Origin: Bradyrhizobium iriomotense
GTDB lineage: Bacteria > Pseudomonadota > Alphaproteobacteria > Rhizobiales > Xanthobacteraceae
Length of the DNA: 64,000 nt
NCBI RefSeq assembly: GCF_018129405.1
Contig: NZ_JAFCLP010000023.1
Span: 1-64,000, forward strand
Reading direction: 5' to 3'
A model generated the notes under the pieces. That model saw nothing but the letters and a program-made list of their open reading frames with translations. It was not told the origin of the DNA and made no database searches. The position numbers and the translations under genes are program-made. Below are positions 25,698 through 34,665 of the stretch, piece by piece (position 1 is the first letter of the stretch; each line of letters opens with the position of its first letter).

Positions 25698-26469
25698 GCG
25701 CACGCCCCGTATAGGCCGCGATCACATCCGGATTGGCGGCAACCTCGTCATAAGGCCCTTCCGCCAGGATCTCACCCCGCACCATCACGGTGATCGTATC
25801 GGCAAGCTGCGCTACGACATTCATGTTGTGCTCGACCAGCAGCACCGTGCGGCCCTGCCGCGCCTCCTGGATCAGCGCGGTGACGCGGCCGATGTCCTCT
25901 CGTCCCAACCCCGCCATCGGCTCGTCGAGCAGGAGAACCTTCGGCTCCAGCGCCAGGGTCGTAGCGAGCTCCAGCACGCGCTTGCGTCCATAGGAGAGGT
26001 TGCCGGCCATCGTCGCCGCGTGCTCGGCAAGACCGAAGCGACGTAACAACGCGGCCGCGCGCTCGGTGACGCCGGACCGCTTCGATATGCGACCGAGCAC
26101 ACTCCATGCGATGCCGCTGCTGCGCAGCAGCGCAACCTCGACGTTCTCCTGCACGGTCAGGCCGGCGAACACCGCCGAGATCTGGAAGGAGCGCACGACA
26201 CCGCGCTTGGCCATAGCCGGCATTTTCAGGCGCGTGACGTCCTCGCCCTCATGCAGGATCGCCCCGTCGGTCGGGGCCAGATGCTTGGTCAGAAGATTGA
26301 ACAGCGTCGTCTTGCCGGCGCCGTTGGGGCCGATGACCGCGTGCACGCTGTCGCGGGCAAGCCGGAAATTGACGTTCTTCACGGCGAAGAAGCCGTCGAA
26401 CTGTCGCGTGAGATTCCGCGTTTGCAGAACGAACCGGGGATCTTTGATGTGCTCGGCAATCTCGGCCAT
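25690..26469 (-). CDS. LivG-like ABC ATPase
   Basis: A 259-residue ATPase. Walker A is GPNGAGKTT, the LivG-type motif RSFQISAVFAGLTVQENV follows, the signature is LSYGRKRVLELATTL, Walker B VLLLDEPMAGLG, and the switch His is in LLVEHNMNV. The ATG at 26469 is preferred; a TTG six codons earlier extends the frame but has no better ribosome binding site. About 217 bases separate it from the amaA-like gene upstream, so the importer may have its own promoter there. Confidence 0.9.
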   Translation of the reverse strand: MAEIAEHIKDPRFVLQTRNLTRQFDGFFAVKNVNFRLARDSVHAVIGPNGAGKTTLFNLLTKHLAPTDGAILHEGEDVTRLKMPAMAKRGVVRSFQISAVFAGLTVQENVEVALLRSSGIAWSVLGRISKRSGVTERAAALLRRFGLAEHAATMAGNLSYGRKRVLELATTLALEPKVLLLDEPMAGLGREDIGRVTALIQEARQGRTVLLVEHNMNVVAQLADTITVMVRGEILAEGPYDEVAANPDVIAAYTGRAHG

Positions 26470-26686
26470 TGCGCAAGCCTGGAACAAAAGTTTCCTATCG
26501 TCAACAAATTCTACGATGCTGCTTGCGGATATTCTCGGCAGTCGCCGGCCTAAAGAGGCAGCAACCGGGGCTGGCGCCGCAGCTGCGCTGGGTATTCAGT
26601 GACGCGACCCGCGCGCAGGCCGACGCCGACCAGGCGCAGGAATGCGCCCGGCCCGACTGCCGCGAGCGGCAGCGCGGAACGACTGA
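26470..26686. other. intergenic gap with hairpin between oxidase and importer genes
   Basis: A 217-base gap inside the otherwise tight array. It contains the dyad CTGCCG-CGAG-CGGCAG at 26657-26672, just after the AmaA-like stop. There is no T-run, so it is a weak terminator or an mRNA-processing hairpin at best. It may mark the boundary between the enzyme part and the importer part. Confidence 0.3.
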
Positions 26687-27970
26687 TCAGAGCCGCGATT
26701 CAGTCAAATGAACGAGCTGGGAGCCTGCGCGGTACAGCGCTTCCTGCGCGGCGCGCCATCGCGGTGCCTCGACCGCTCCGACCGGCAGCGGGAGATCCTT
26801 GTCGCTGACATCGCCGAGCACATAGGAAGCCAGCGCGCGCCCAAACACCGTGCCCGGCGCGATGCCTCTGCCATTGTATCCGCTGAAGGCAATCACGTTC
26901 CGGCTGAGCTTGTGAAAACGCGGCAAATTGTCGGAAGTCATGCCAATCATACCGTACCAGGCGGCTTCGAACTCGACCCCAGCGAGTTGCGGAAACATGC
27001 GCCGCAAGGTGCGGATGGCCCACGCCTGGTGGATCGCCGCACCGCTCCCCTCGAGTGCGCCGACGCTGCCGAAAACGAGGCGGCCTGCGCGGTCGAAGCG
27101 AAACGAGGAGAGCACCTGCCGCGTGTCCCAGGCGCCCTGCCGTTCCGGCAGGATCGATGCCTTCAGATTGTCCGACAGCGGCCTGGTCGCGAAGTTGAAG
27201 TAAGGCAGATGCACCTGCTCCTTCCGAAGCTCGGACCAGGGCCCTCGCGCATAAGCATCGGTCGCCACGATCACCCAATCTGCGCGAACGATTCCCGCTT
27301 TGGTGTCGACCTGCCATCGGGAGCCGGCATCGCTTGCGGCGAGAACGGGACTCTGGGTGAAGATCTCGGCACCAGCCGCAAGCGCGGCTCGTGCCAGGCC
27401 GCGGACATAGGCCAGCGGCTGAATGGTGCCGGCCCGCTTGTCGAGCAACGCACCGGCATAGTTGCCGCCGCCGATCTTTCGGCGCGTTTCTTCGGCATTG
27501 AGCACTTCGACCGGCGCACCGCGGCGTTGCCACTGCTTTGCGCGCGTCTCGATCTCTTCCAATCCCCTGCGACCGACCGCGCAATGCAGTGTGCCCGCAT
27601 GCACCGGCTCGCAGTCGATGCCGTGCCTGGCGATGAGATCGAACACTTCGCTCGGCCCATGCCCCAACAGCTCGATCAGGCGCTCGCCGAAGGTCTGCCC
27701 CAACGTCGATACCAGGACGTCGGGCATGACCCACATGCCCGCGTTGACGAGACCGACGTTGCGGCCGGAGCCGCCGAAGCCGATCTCGGAGGCCTCCAAC
27801 ACGACGACACGGACGCCTTTCTGGGCGAGGTGAAGAGCCGCGGACAAACCCGTATAGCCGCCACCGATGATGGCGACGTCGACCTCCATCTCACCCGCCA
27901 ATGAACGGGTCTGAGGCGCCGGCGGCGCCGTCAGCTCCCACAGTCCGTGCGATTTCGCATCGCCCTCCAT
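26687..27970 (-). CDS. amaA: FAD-dependent amine oxidase, AmaA/L-pipecolate oxidase-like
   Basis: A 427-residue DAO-family flavoprotein. The dinucleotide-binding motif is VAIIGGGYTGLSAALHLAQKG (about residues 32-52), split by the usual GGGYTG, followed by LEASEIGFGGSGRNVG, where such enzymes attach or contact FAD. The C-terminus has GYNGRGIAPGTVFGR. Length and motifs match L-pipecolate oxidase AmaA and its relatives PuuB and OrdL. Pipecolate oxidation gives piperideine-6-carboxylate, which opens to aminoadipate semialdehyde, the substrate of AmaB at 29230. Its ATG overlaps the aminotransferase stop (TGATG). Gamma-glutamylputrescine oxidase is an alternative, but the neighbours favour pipecolate. 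Confidence 0.75.
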   Translation of the reverse strand: MEGDAKSHGLWELTAPPAPQTRSLAGEMEVDVAIIGGGYTGLSAALHLAQKGVRVVVLEASEIGFGGSGRNVGLVNAGMWVMPDVLVSTLGQTFGERLIELLGHGPSEVFDLIARHGIDCEPVHAGTLHCAVGRRGLEEIETRAKQWQRRGAPVEVLNAEETRRKIGGGNYAGALLDKRAGTIQPLAYVRGLARAALAAGAEIFTQSPVLAASDAGSRWQVDTKAGIVRADWVIVATDAYARGPWSELRKEQVHLPYFNFATRPLSDNLKASILPERQGAWDTRQVLSSFRFDRAGRLVFGSVGALEGSGAAIHQAWAIRTLRRMFPQLAGVEFEAAWYGMIGMTSDNLPRFHKLSRNVIAFSGYNGRGIAPGTVFGRALASYVLGDVSDKDLPLPVGAVEAPRWRAAQEALYRAGSQLVHLTESRL

Positions 27971-29217
27971 CAGGCAGGCTCCTTCAGCCGCAATGCATCT
28001 GCCGCCTCGGCAATTCGCCGACAGGCCTCCTCGAGTTCCGAGGTCGACGTGGCGTAGGAAATCCGGAAGTAGGGCGCAAGTCCGAATGCGGATCCGGGCA
28101 CGACGGCGACGCCGGCCGTTTTCAGAAGATAGGTGGCGAAGTCGACATCGCTGCTGATCAGCTCATCTGACGGCGTGGTGCTGCCGATGATCCCTGCGCA
28201 GCTCGCGAAGGTATAGAACGCCCCCTCGGGGCGACGGCAGCTTATACCGCCGATCTGGTTCAACGCCGCCACGACGTGATCACGGCGCGCCTGAAACGAC
28301 CGGCATCGCTGGCGCACGATCTCCATCGGACCATCGAGCGCTGCGATCGCGGCAGCCTGGCTGATCGACGACGGACAGGATGTCGACTGGCTCTGCACGA
28401 TGGCCATGGCGCGGATCAGCGCACTTGGTCCGCCGGCATAGCCAATGCGCCAGCCCGTCATCGCATAGGCTTTTGAAATGCCGTTGACGGTCAGGGTTCG
28501 CGCGCGCAACTCGGGCTCGATCGCCACAGGCGTGACAAAGCGAAAATCGTCATAAACGATGTGCTCGTAGATATCGTCCACCATCAACCAGACGTGCGGC
28601 TGCGCGATCAGCACGTCCAGGATGGGGCGGTAGTCGGCCTCGGAATAGGCCGCGCCGGACGGGTTGGACGGCGAGTTCAGCATCAACCAGCGTGTCCGCG
28701 GCGTGATTGCGCGCGCAAGATCGTCCGCCGCCAGGCGGAAGCCGTTGGCTTCCTGGCATGGTACCAGCACGGGCCTGCCGCCTGCGATCAGCACGATGTC
28801 GGCATAGGTGACCCAATAGGGCGTCGGGATGATCACTTCGTCGCCCGGCTCGAGCGATGCCATCATCGCGTTGAAGAGGATCTGCTTGGCGCCCGCTGCG
28901 ACCGTGATCTCGTCCAGCGCGAAATCGAGGCCGTTGTCGCGCCGGAATTTGGCGCGTATCGCGGCCTTCAGCTCGGGCGTGCCATCGAGCGCGGTGTATT
29001 TCGTCGCGCCGGCCTGCATCGCGCGCGCGGCCGCGTCCTTGACGTGCTCGGGCGTATCGAAGTCAGGCTCGCCCGTACCGAGGATGATGACGTCCCTGCC
29101 CTGCCGCTTCAGATCCGCGGCAAGCCCCGTGATCTTCAGAATCTCGGACACCCCGATCCCCGCCAGACGGCTCGACGATCGAAACTGTTGCGACCGGGCT
29201 TGCACGGGCGCATTCAC
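27970..29217 (-). CDS. class I/II PLP aminotransferase, probable 2-aminoadipate aminotransferase
   Basis: A 415-residue fold-type I aminotransferase. The start of the substrate domain is GTGEPDFDTPEHVK. SPSNPSGAAYS follows, YEHIVYD comes after it, and the PLP Lys lies in NGISKAYAMTGWRIGY (about residue 246). FRISYA near the end carries the carboxylate-binding Arg. Aspartate/aromatic aminotransferases of this subgroup are often broad. In this locus, between AmaB (forming 2-aminoadipate) and HglS (consuming 2-oxoadipate), conversion of 2-aminoadipate to 2-oxoadipate is the expected missing step. That is an inference from position. Confidence 0.8.
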   Translation of the reverse strand: MNAPVQARSQQFRSSSRLAGIGVSEILKITGLAADLKRQGRDVIILGTGEPDFDTPEHVKDAAARAMQAGATKYTALDGTPELKAAIRAKFRRDNGLDFALDEITVAAGAKQILFNAMMASLEPGDEVIIPTPYWVTYADIVLIAGGRPVLVPCQEANGFRLAADDLARAITPRTRWLMLNSPSNPSGAAYSEADYRPILDVLIAQPHVWLMVDDIYEHIVYDDFRFVTPVAIEPELRARTLTVNGISKAYAMTGWRIGYAGGPSALIRAMAIVQSQSTSCPSSISQAAAIAALDGPMEIVRQRCRSFQARRDHVVAALNQIGGISCRRPEGAFYTFASCAGIIGSTTPSDELISSDVDFATYLLKTAGVAVVPGSAFGLAPYFRISYATSTSELEEACRRIAEAADALRLKEPA

Positions 29218-29229
29218 GCCGGCTCCTCC

Positions 29230-30801
29230 TCACACCACATCGAACTTGACGCCTTGGGCGAGCGGAAGCGTGCGGCCATAGTTGATGGTGTTGGTCGCAC
29301 GGCGCATATAGGCCTTCCAGGCGTCGGATCCTGACTCGCGGCCGCCGCCCGTCTCCTTCTCGCCGCCGAACGCACCGCCGATCTCCGCGCCCGACGGACC
29401 GATATTGACGTTGGCGATGCCGCAATCGGAGCCGCCAGCCGAGAGGAAGGTTTCGGCCTCGCGCAGATCATTGGTGAAGATCGACGAGGACAGGCCTTGC
29501 GGAACGGCATTGTGCAGTTCGAGCACGGAGGCGAAGTCGCGATACTTCATCACGTAGAGGATCGGTGCGAAGGTCTCGTGCTCGACCGGTCCGGTCTGTG
29601 CCGCCATCTCGACAAGGGCCGGGCGGACATAGTGGGCGTCGGGGGCGCCTTCGACAGCGACCCGTTCACCACCGTGGACCTTTCCACCAGCCGTCTTGGC
29701 TGCCTCGAGCGCGCTCTGCATGGCGCGATAGGCGCCTGCATCGATCAACGGCCCGACCAGCGTGCCGGTCTCCAGAGGTGAGCCGACGGTGACGGAAGCA
29801 TAGGCCTGCTTCAGGCGCGGGACGAAGCTTTCATAGACGCTGTCATGGACGAAGAGACGGCGCAGCGTCGTGCAGCGCTGTCCTGCCGTTCCCATTGCGG
29901 CAAAGGCAACGCCGCGCAGCGTAAGATCGAGATCCGCGGTCGGCGCGACGATAGCCGCGTTGTTGCCGCCGAGTTCCAGCAACGCACGAGCGAACCGCTT
30001 GGCGAGCCGCGGGCCGACGGCGCGTCCCATCGCCGTGGAGCCCGTGGCCGACACCAGCGGAACCTTGGCATGGTCGACGAGCACTTCGCCGATCTCGCGG
30101 CCACCGAACAGCACCACTGCCAGCCCTTCCGGCGCGCAGCCTCCCTCCCGATTGAACCGCGCCAAGGCGCGGTCAAACAGAGCCTGGGTCGCAAGCGCAG
30201 TCAGCGGCGTCTTCTCCGACGGCTTCCAGACCAGGCTGTTGCCGCAGACTAGCGCCAGAGCCGCATTCCAGGCCCACACGGCGACCGGGAAGTTGAACGC
30301 CGAGATGATGCCTGTGACGCCGAGTGGATGCCAGCTTTCCATCATGCGATGCTCGCCACGCTCGGTCGCGATCGTCAGACCGTAGAGCTGCCGGGACAGA
30401 CCGACCGCGAAATCGCAGATATCGATCATTTCCTGGACCTCTCCGAGGCCTTCAGAGGAGATCTTGCCAACCTCGATCGACACGAGTCGGCCCAGAGCCT
30501 GCTTGTTGGCCCGCAGCTCGTCACCGAACAAACGCACCAGCTCGCCGCGCTTGGGCGCCGGCACCAGCCGCCAGGCCAGGAAAGCCGTGTGGGCCTTCTC
30601 GATCAAGGCGAACGCTTCACTCGCGCTGTTCTCCGTAACCCGTCCGATGATCTGCCCGGTGATCGGAGTATGGACGGCGAGCGTGCCGGCGGTGTAGCTC
30701 GCTCGATTGACGCCGAGCCCGGCGAGGAGCTTGTCGGCATCGGCGGCGAGACCGGAGTTGCTTGCTTGCGGGTTCAGAGCTGATGTGACTGACATGGCCA
30801 T
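29230..30801 (-). CDS. amaB: L-2-aminoadipate-6-semialdehyde dehydrogenase (ALDH7 family)
   Basis: A 523-residue aldehyde dehydrogenase closely resembling ALDH7A1/AmaB. The catalytic Cys is in GTAGQRCTTLRR and the general base Glu in LLELGGNNA. The C-terminal FGGEKETGGGRESGSDAWK with ATNTINYG is diagnostic of the group. It oxidises aminoadipate semialdehyde (in equilibrium with piperideine-6-carboxylate) to 2-aminoadipate with NAD+. GGA lies four bases before the ATG at 30801; a second ATG two codons in is also possible. It lies 12 bases upstream of the aminotransferase and 95 bases downstream of hglS. Confidence 0.88.
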   Translation of the reverse strand: MAMSVTSALNPQASNSGLAADADKLLAGLGVNRASYTAGTLAVHTPITGQIIGRVTENSASEAFALIEKAHTAFLAWRLVPAPKRGELVRLFGDELRANKQALGRLVSIEVGKISSEGLGEVQEMIDICDFAVGLSRQLYGLTIATERGEHRMMESWHPLGVTGIISAFNFPVAVWAWNAALALVCGNSLVWKPSEKTPLTALATQALFDRALARFNREGGCAPEGLAVVLFGGREIGEVLVDHAKVPLVSATGSTAMGRAVGPRLAKRFARALLELGGNNAAIVAPTADLDLTLRGVAFAAMGTAGQRCTTLRRLFVHDSVYESFVPRLKQAYASVTVGSPLETGTLVGPLIDAGAYRAMQSALEAAKTAGGKVHGGERVAVEGAPDAHYVRPALVEMAAQTGPVEHETFAPILYVMKYRDFASVLELHNAVPQGLSSSIFTNDLREAETFLSAGGSDCGIANVNIGPSGAEIGGAFGGEKETGGGRESGSDAWKAYMRRATNTINYGRTLPLAQGVKFDVV

Positions 30802-30896
30802 TTTTCCGAAGGTCGACCCTGATTGTATCTCGTACGGCTGCGACGACGCGCTTGCGGCAACACTTGATCAGACCGAAATGACGCCGCGGTCAATGG

Positions 30897-32312
30897 TTAT
30901 TCTCGTCCGGCCGTTGCCCGGAGCGGGCGCGACCCGAGCTGGCTCAATGCCCGGTCGAGCGAGGCCCTTTGGGCGTGGGCGTAAAGCTCGAATTCGCCGT
31001 GAACGGCAGCGCCGAGAGCGGCCTCGAACGCGGCACGGTTTAACCGTTCGGCATAGTCCTTCTGCTCGTCGGTACCGAGATTGGACTGGAAGATGCCGGC
31101 AGCGCTGACCGGAAGAAAATCCTCGTACACGATCGGATCGAAACGCAGGAAACCTCGCTCGATCAACTGGTCGACCGTCAACCCCGCGGCGTTTCCGTTC
31201 GATGCTATTCCGCCTTCCGTCGTCGAATAGCGAAAGTAGGCGAGGCCCCTGGCATGCAGCTGGGTCCAGTCATCCGGAAATGATGCAAAGCGCGCCGATA
31301 GCGCGGCGGCATAGTCGACTGCGTTAACGCCATCCGCCGCGACTTGAACATCACGACGGGCGGACGCGAGCAGATCGTCATAGAGCCCGCGGCCCTCAGG
31401 CGTCAGTGCGGCGCCGCGTTGTTCGATCTCGCCGAAACGCGCCGTATGCGTGCCGGCTGCGCCTTCGCCGTCACCTTCTGTGAAGACGATCGACTCCTGC
31501 AACGCCTTGAAGCTGGTCTGACGCAACAGGATCGGACATTGGCGCCGCGGCGGTCCCTCGATCACTGCCTTGGGCGCGATTCCATGTACCGGCATGGCAG
31601 CCTGCACGGCGTCGATATCGAGAGTACGCGGCGTCAGATGGTTGATGTGCGGCCCCCTGAAACTCACGACATCAGCAATCAGACGATGCGCGCGATGGAG
31701 CTTCTGGTACGTTGCGAGACTGACCGTCGCCTCGCTGTGCCAGCGGAACGTCTCCAAGATCTCGCGAACGAATTCGGCGGCTTCCTCCGCACGCAGTCCA
31801 TTCTCGACCTCGCACAAGGCCACCAGCTCCAACGCGCGTGGCGTGAAGATTCGCCGCGCGGCGAGGATGCCCTCGGCCTCGGCGCGAAGGGCGGGATCGT
31901 CGATGAGATCAAGCCGCAGCAGCGAGGTAAACACCCGGAACGGATTGTGACGAAGAGCCTCGTCATCGATCGGGCGAAAGGCGGTCGAATGAACCGGAAC
32001 GCCGGCGACCGACAAGTCGTAGTAACCGACCGGGTGCATCGCCATCACCGCGAAGACGCGACGAATATCGAACAGCTCCCGGGCCGTGCCAAGCCGGATG
32101 GCCCCGTGACGCTCGATGCCAAGTCGCTGGGCGTCGCCGCTTTGCGCAAGGCTCACCCGCAAATCAGGATCGCTTTGCAGCCGCTCGGCATTGGTCTCGG
32201 CGACCAGTCCCAGGAGTGTCCCATATTGCGGGACCTCCGCGCGGTACATCTCCGACATCGCGCGCGAAAACATGGTGCGGATGTCGTCAGGGGGAACGAA
32301 CCGAGCTGCCAT
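30897..32312 (-). CDS. hglS: 2-oxoadipate dioxygenase/decarboxylase (DUF1338)
   Basis: A 471-residue DUF1338 protein. Its N-terminus FVPPDDIRTMFSRAMSEMYRAEVPQYGTL is a family hallmark (split here by the start choice). Characterised HglS converts 2-oxoadipate to D-2-hydroxyglutarate using Fe(II) and O2, linking lysine breakdown to the TCA cycle. The start at 32312 has GAGGAAGG five bases upstream and matches where known members begin; 18 extra codons of open frame upstream are not family-like. It is the first gene of the array and is divergent from a LysR gene, as in Pseudomonas putida, where hglS, amaA, amaB and a LysR gene cluster. Confidence 0.85.
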   Translation of the reverse strand: MAARFVPPDDIRTMFSRAMSEMYRAEVPQYGTLLGLVAETNAERLQSDPDLRVSLAQSGDAQRLGIERHGAIRLGTARELFDIRRVFAVMAMHPVGYYDLSVAGVPVHSTAFRPIDDEALRHNPFRVFTSLLRLDLIDDPALRAEAEGILAARRIFTPRALELVALCEVENGLRAEEAAEFVREILETFRWHSEATVSLATYQKLHRAHRLIADVVSFRGPHINHLTPRTLDIDAVQAAMPVHGIAPKAVIEGPPRRQCPILLRQTSFKALQESIVFTEGDGEGAAGTHTARFGEIEQRGAALTPEGRGLYDDLLASARRDVQVAADGVNAVDYAAALSARFASFPDDWTQLHARGLAYFRYSTTEGGIASNGNAAGLTVDQLIERGFLRFDPIVYEDFLPVSAAGIFQSNLGTDEQKDYAERLNRAAFEAALGAAVHGEFELYAHAQRASLDRALSQLGSRPLRATAGRE

Positions 32313-32411
32313 CGAGACCTTCCTCGCCGCTACCGCGGCCGCTTGACCGACTCGGCGGCCAATCATGCGCTTTGAACATGACAGCCTAGAATTATGATTG
32401 CATTTTCAAGC

Positions 32412-32453
32412 ATTCAAACGAAGAATACTCAAGACATCATTCCAATTCGGAAT
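32412..32453. promoter_or_regulatory. paired LysR-type operator sites
   Basis: Two dyads of identical format ATTC-N7-GAAT: ATTCAAACGAAGAAT at 32412-32426 and ATTCCAATTCGGAAT at 32439-32453. They are separated by 12 bases, on the region between the divergent hglS (32312) and LysR (32458) genes. The second covers the LysR ribosome-binding region, consistent with autorepression. The format fits the T-N11-A rule for LysR proteins. Confidence 0.6.
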
Positions 32454-32457
32454 ATCT

Positions 32458-33360
32458 ATGCAGCCGCCTCGCCGCTTTTTGCCGTCAACTGCCCTGCTCG
32501 CAGCGTTCGAAGCCGCGGCGCGGACAGGCAGCGTCACATTGGCGGCCCGCGAGCTTAGCCTCACCCAGAGCGCCGTCAGCCGGCAAATCAGGTTGCTGGA
32601 GGAGCAGCTCGAGGTCGAGTTGTTCGCCCGCGAGCGCCAGACGATCCGCCTGACGGCGGCGGGCGAAGCCTATGTGCGCGAAATCCGCGAGGCCCTGCGC
32701 AAGATCGGTACCGCATCGTTCAATCTGCGCGCCAACCCCAGAGGCGGCACGCTCAACCTTGCGATCCTGCCTACGTTTGGAACGCGGTGGCTTGCACCGC
32801 GGCTCCCCAAATTCCTCGCACTCAATCCGGGTGTCACCATCAATCTCGCGACACGCCTGTCGTATTTCGATTTCCGGACCGATACGCTGGATGCGGCAAT
32901 CCACTTCGGACGACAGGACTGGCCCGGCGCAGAGATGGTCCTGTTGCGCTCGGAAGAGGTCATTCCCGCATGCAGCCCCGAGTTGGGAAAGCAACGCGGC
33001 TTTCGCTCAGCTGAAGATCTCAAGGCCACGACACTGCTCAGCATATCGACGCGGCCGACCGCCTGGGACCAGTGGTTCCTGGCGCAAGGCGTGCAGGCCG
33101 GATCGGGGCAAATCATGTATTTCGACCAGTTCGCAACGGTTGCCCAGGCGGCAATGGTCGGCATCGGCGTCGCGCTTCTTCCGACCTTTCTGATCGAGGA
33201 TGAATTGGCCAGCGGCCGGCTCGTTCGCGCGCTCGACCTGCCGATGGAGAGCCCTGAACGGTATTATCTCGCGTGGCCGCCGGAGCGCTCGACCCATCCG
33301 CCCCTTGTCGCATTTCGAGACTGGCTGCTGGCTGAAACCGCCGACTATCGCGACATATGA
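32458..33360 (+). CDS. LysR-family regulator, GcvA-like group
   Basis: A 300-residue regulator. The N-terminal helix-turn-helix reads ALLAAFEAAARTGSVTLAAR then LSLTQSAVSRQIRLLEEQL, typical of the GcvA/AmpR group. The effector domain spans about 95-295. The ATG at 32458 is used because it places the helix-turn-helix at residue 10-70; the longer frame runs through both operator dyads. It is divergent from hglS-amaB and very likely controls that operon, probably in response to a lysine-pathway intermediate. Downstream lies only fragmentary coding sequence. Confidence 0.9.
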   Translation: MQPPRRFLPSTALLAAFEAAARTGSVTLAARELSLTQSAVSRQIRLLEEQLEVELFARERQTIRLTAAGEAYVREIREALRKIGTASFNLRANPRGGTLNLAILPTFGTRWLAPRLPKFLALNPGVTINLATRLSYFDFRTDTLDAAIHFGRQDWPGAEMVLLRSEEVIPACSPELGKQRGFRSAEDLKATTLLSISTRPTAWDQWFLAQGVQAGSGQIMYFDQFATVAQAAMVGIGVALLPTFLIEDELASGRLVRALDLPMESPERYYLAWPPERSTHPPLVAFRDWLLAETADYRDI

Positions 33361-33376
33361 GGAGAGTTATCCGGTC

Positions 33377-33676
33377 TACGTCTCGGCGCGAGCGAAGCCC
33401 CGCGACGATCCGGCGAAGATCGCAAGAGATCGTAGATTTGTGCCAGAAGCCGCGGTGCTTGAGAGCGGCGGCGGGGCGCAATGGCACTTCCGGACCGACC
33501 CCTCCAATACCAAGGCGTCGACCCGCGACGACCTCAACAACCTCGGCAGATACAGAGGTCTCCTTGTGGTCTCACCTTCCGACGCCTCAGCGGACGAAAT
33601 GATCGCCGGCGATCTCAAGACTGCTGAGGATTTCGGCGCGAACGTCGTCGAGGTGGTGACGGCTGTCAAAGGCTGA
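33377..33676 (+). pseudogene. coding remnant, unrecognised
   Basis: An open frame immediately downstream of the LysR gene has strong G/C bias in third positions and a protein-like sequence (AKPRDDPAKIARDRR, GRYRGLLVVSPSDASADEM, DFGANVVEVVTAVKG). It has no proper start codon with a ribosome binding site and runs into the LysR gene in another frame upstream. I read it as the 3' part of a gene whose 5' end has been lost. A short frame at 33696-33823 (MQTSIRRFLRTGDYDVLSPN and onward) may be another such piece. No family is recognised. Confidence 0.3.
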
Positions 33677-33823
33677 TCACCGGACGTGTGGTGGACATGC
33701 AGACATCGATCCGTCGATTTCTGCGCACCGGCGATTACGACGTACTGTCTCCCAACAAGGCGATTTCGAACGCAATGCGCGAGTTGCACCTACAGCTACT
33801 GCAATCCCCGCAGGACTGAGAGG

Positions 33824-34665
33824 CAGCGGTGTATCGCCGCCGCGCGGCCGCGAAAATCAAAATCACGCACGGGTGTTCGCCCCAGTGGTGACCATGAGAA
33901 TCGATCAGAGGCCGTTCCGGATGTCTCAATGAGCCATCCCTCGCGTCGAAATTTCTATCGGCCACGTCTAGGAAATCAAAGGATTACGCTGGATATGGTA
34001 GCGGGGGAGGGACTCCCTACCAATAGTCAAAATTCCTGAGCAAAATCAATCAAAACGCATCATATGGCGCGGACTGTATCGTGTGTCGGTGGTACAGAAA
34101 CAGCAGGATGGACGCAAGCTCTGCAGGCCAGCCAAAGGCGGTCAGGCTAAGAGCATTTGTCATTGTCCTCAGCCTTCGCCGTTGCGGCACACGAAGCGGC
34201 AACGGCGAGAACGGCACACGGAACATGGGGTGCGCGCGCGCAGCCGGTCCGTCCCTTTGGCTGTGGCGAACCGGCATGATCTCGCAGAATTGACGATCAG
34301 TCTGCTGGAGGACAACATGCCTCTTCCGAATCCGGCACGCCTTCTGGGGTTGTCGCTATCTTCCATTCAACTCGGCGACTATACCGAGCCGCAACTGGAT
34401 TTCGGAATTTAAGGCGCGTCTTCAGACATCCGATCCTAGTTCACGCTGCCGAGATGTCTCCTGTATGCCTAAGAGCAGCTACATCGACCATCATTCGAGG
34501 TCCGCGTTGGGCCAAGTTCATAACCTGCCAGCTGCGACGGCTCATGTGCAAAATGGACGAGCGCAAATCCGCCTGCCATTCCATCGCAGGACCCAATAAA
34601 CGAGCCGCCTCATTGAAAATCTCGCAGCAATCTTTCACCCCCGGATCCCTCGTTCACAACCTACG
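33824..34665. other. gene-poor stretch upstream of the cyd operon terminus
   Basis: Apart from the 31-codon frame at 34317 no convincing gene is seen. The composition is patchier and more AT-rich than the surroundings (for example around 34040-34080). A minus-strand frame at 34441-34638 starts with GTG, lacks a ribosome binding site and was not accepted. Confidence 0.4.
34317..34412 (+). CDS. 31-residue small ORF with strong ribosome binding site
   Basis: The frame encodes a 31-residue peptide beginning MPLPNPARLLGLSLSSIQLG. The sequence CTGGAGGACAAC directly precedes the ATG, so GGAGG sits six bases upstream, unusually good for this region. No hydrophobic span or family is recognised. It could be a genuine small protein, a leader peptide, or the truncated start of a lost gene. 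Confidence 0.3.
   Translation: MPLPNPARLLGLSLSSIQLGDYTEPQLDFGI

Noticed and set aside
26657-26672. Hairpin CTGCCG-CGAG-CGGCAG as a terminator after the AmaA-like gene
   Set aside because: The stem is only six pairs and no T-run follows on either strand, so a rho-independent terminator is not supported.
34441-34638. A 65-codon minus-strand frame downstream of the bd oxidase operon
   Set aside because: It starts with GTG, has no ribosome binding site and shows only weak third-position G/C bias. It is left as non-coding for now.
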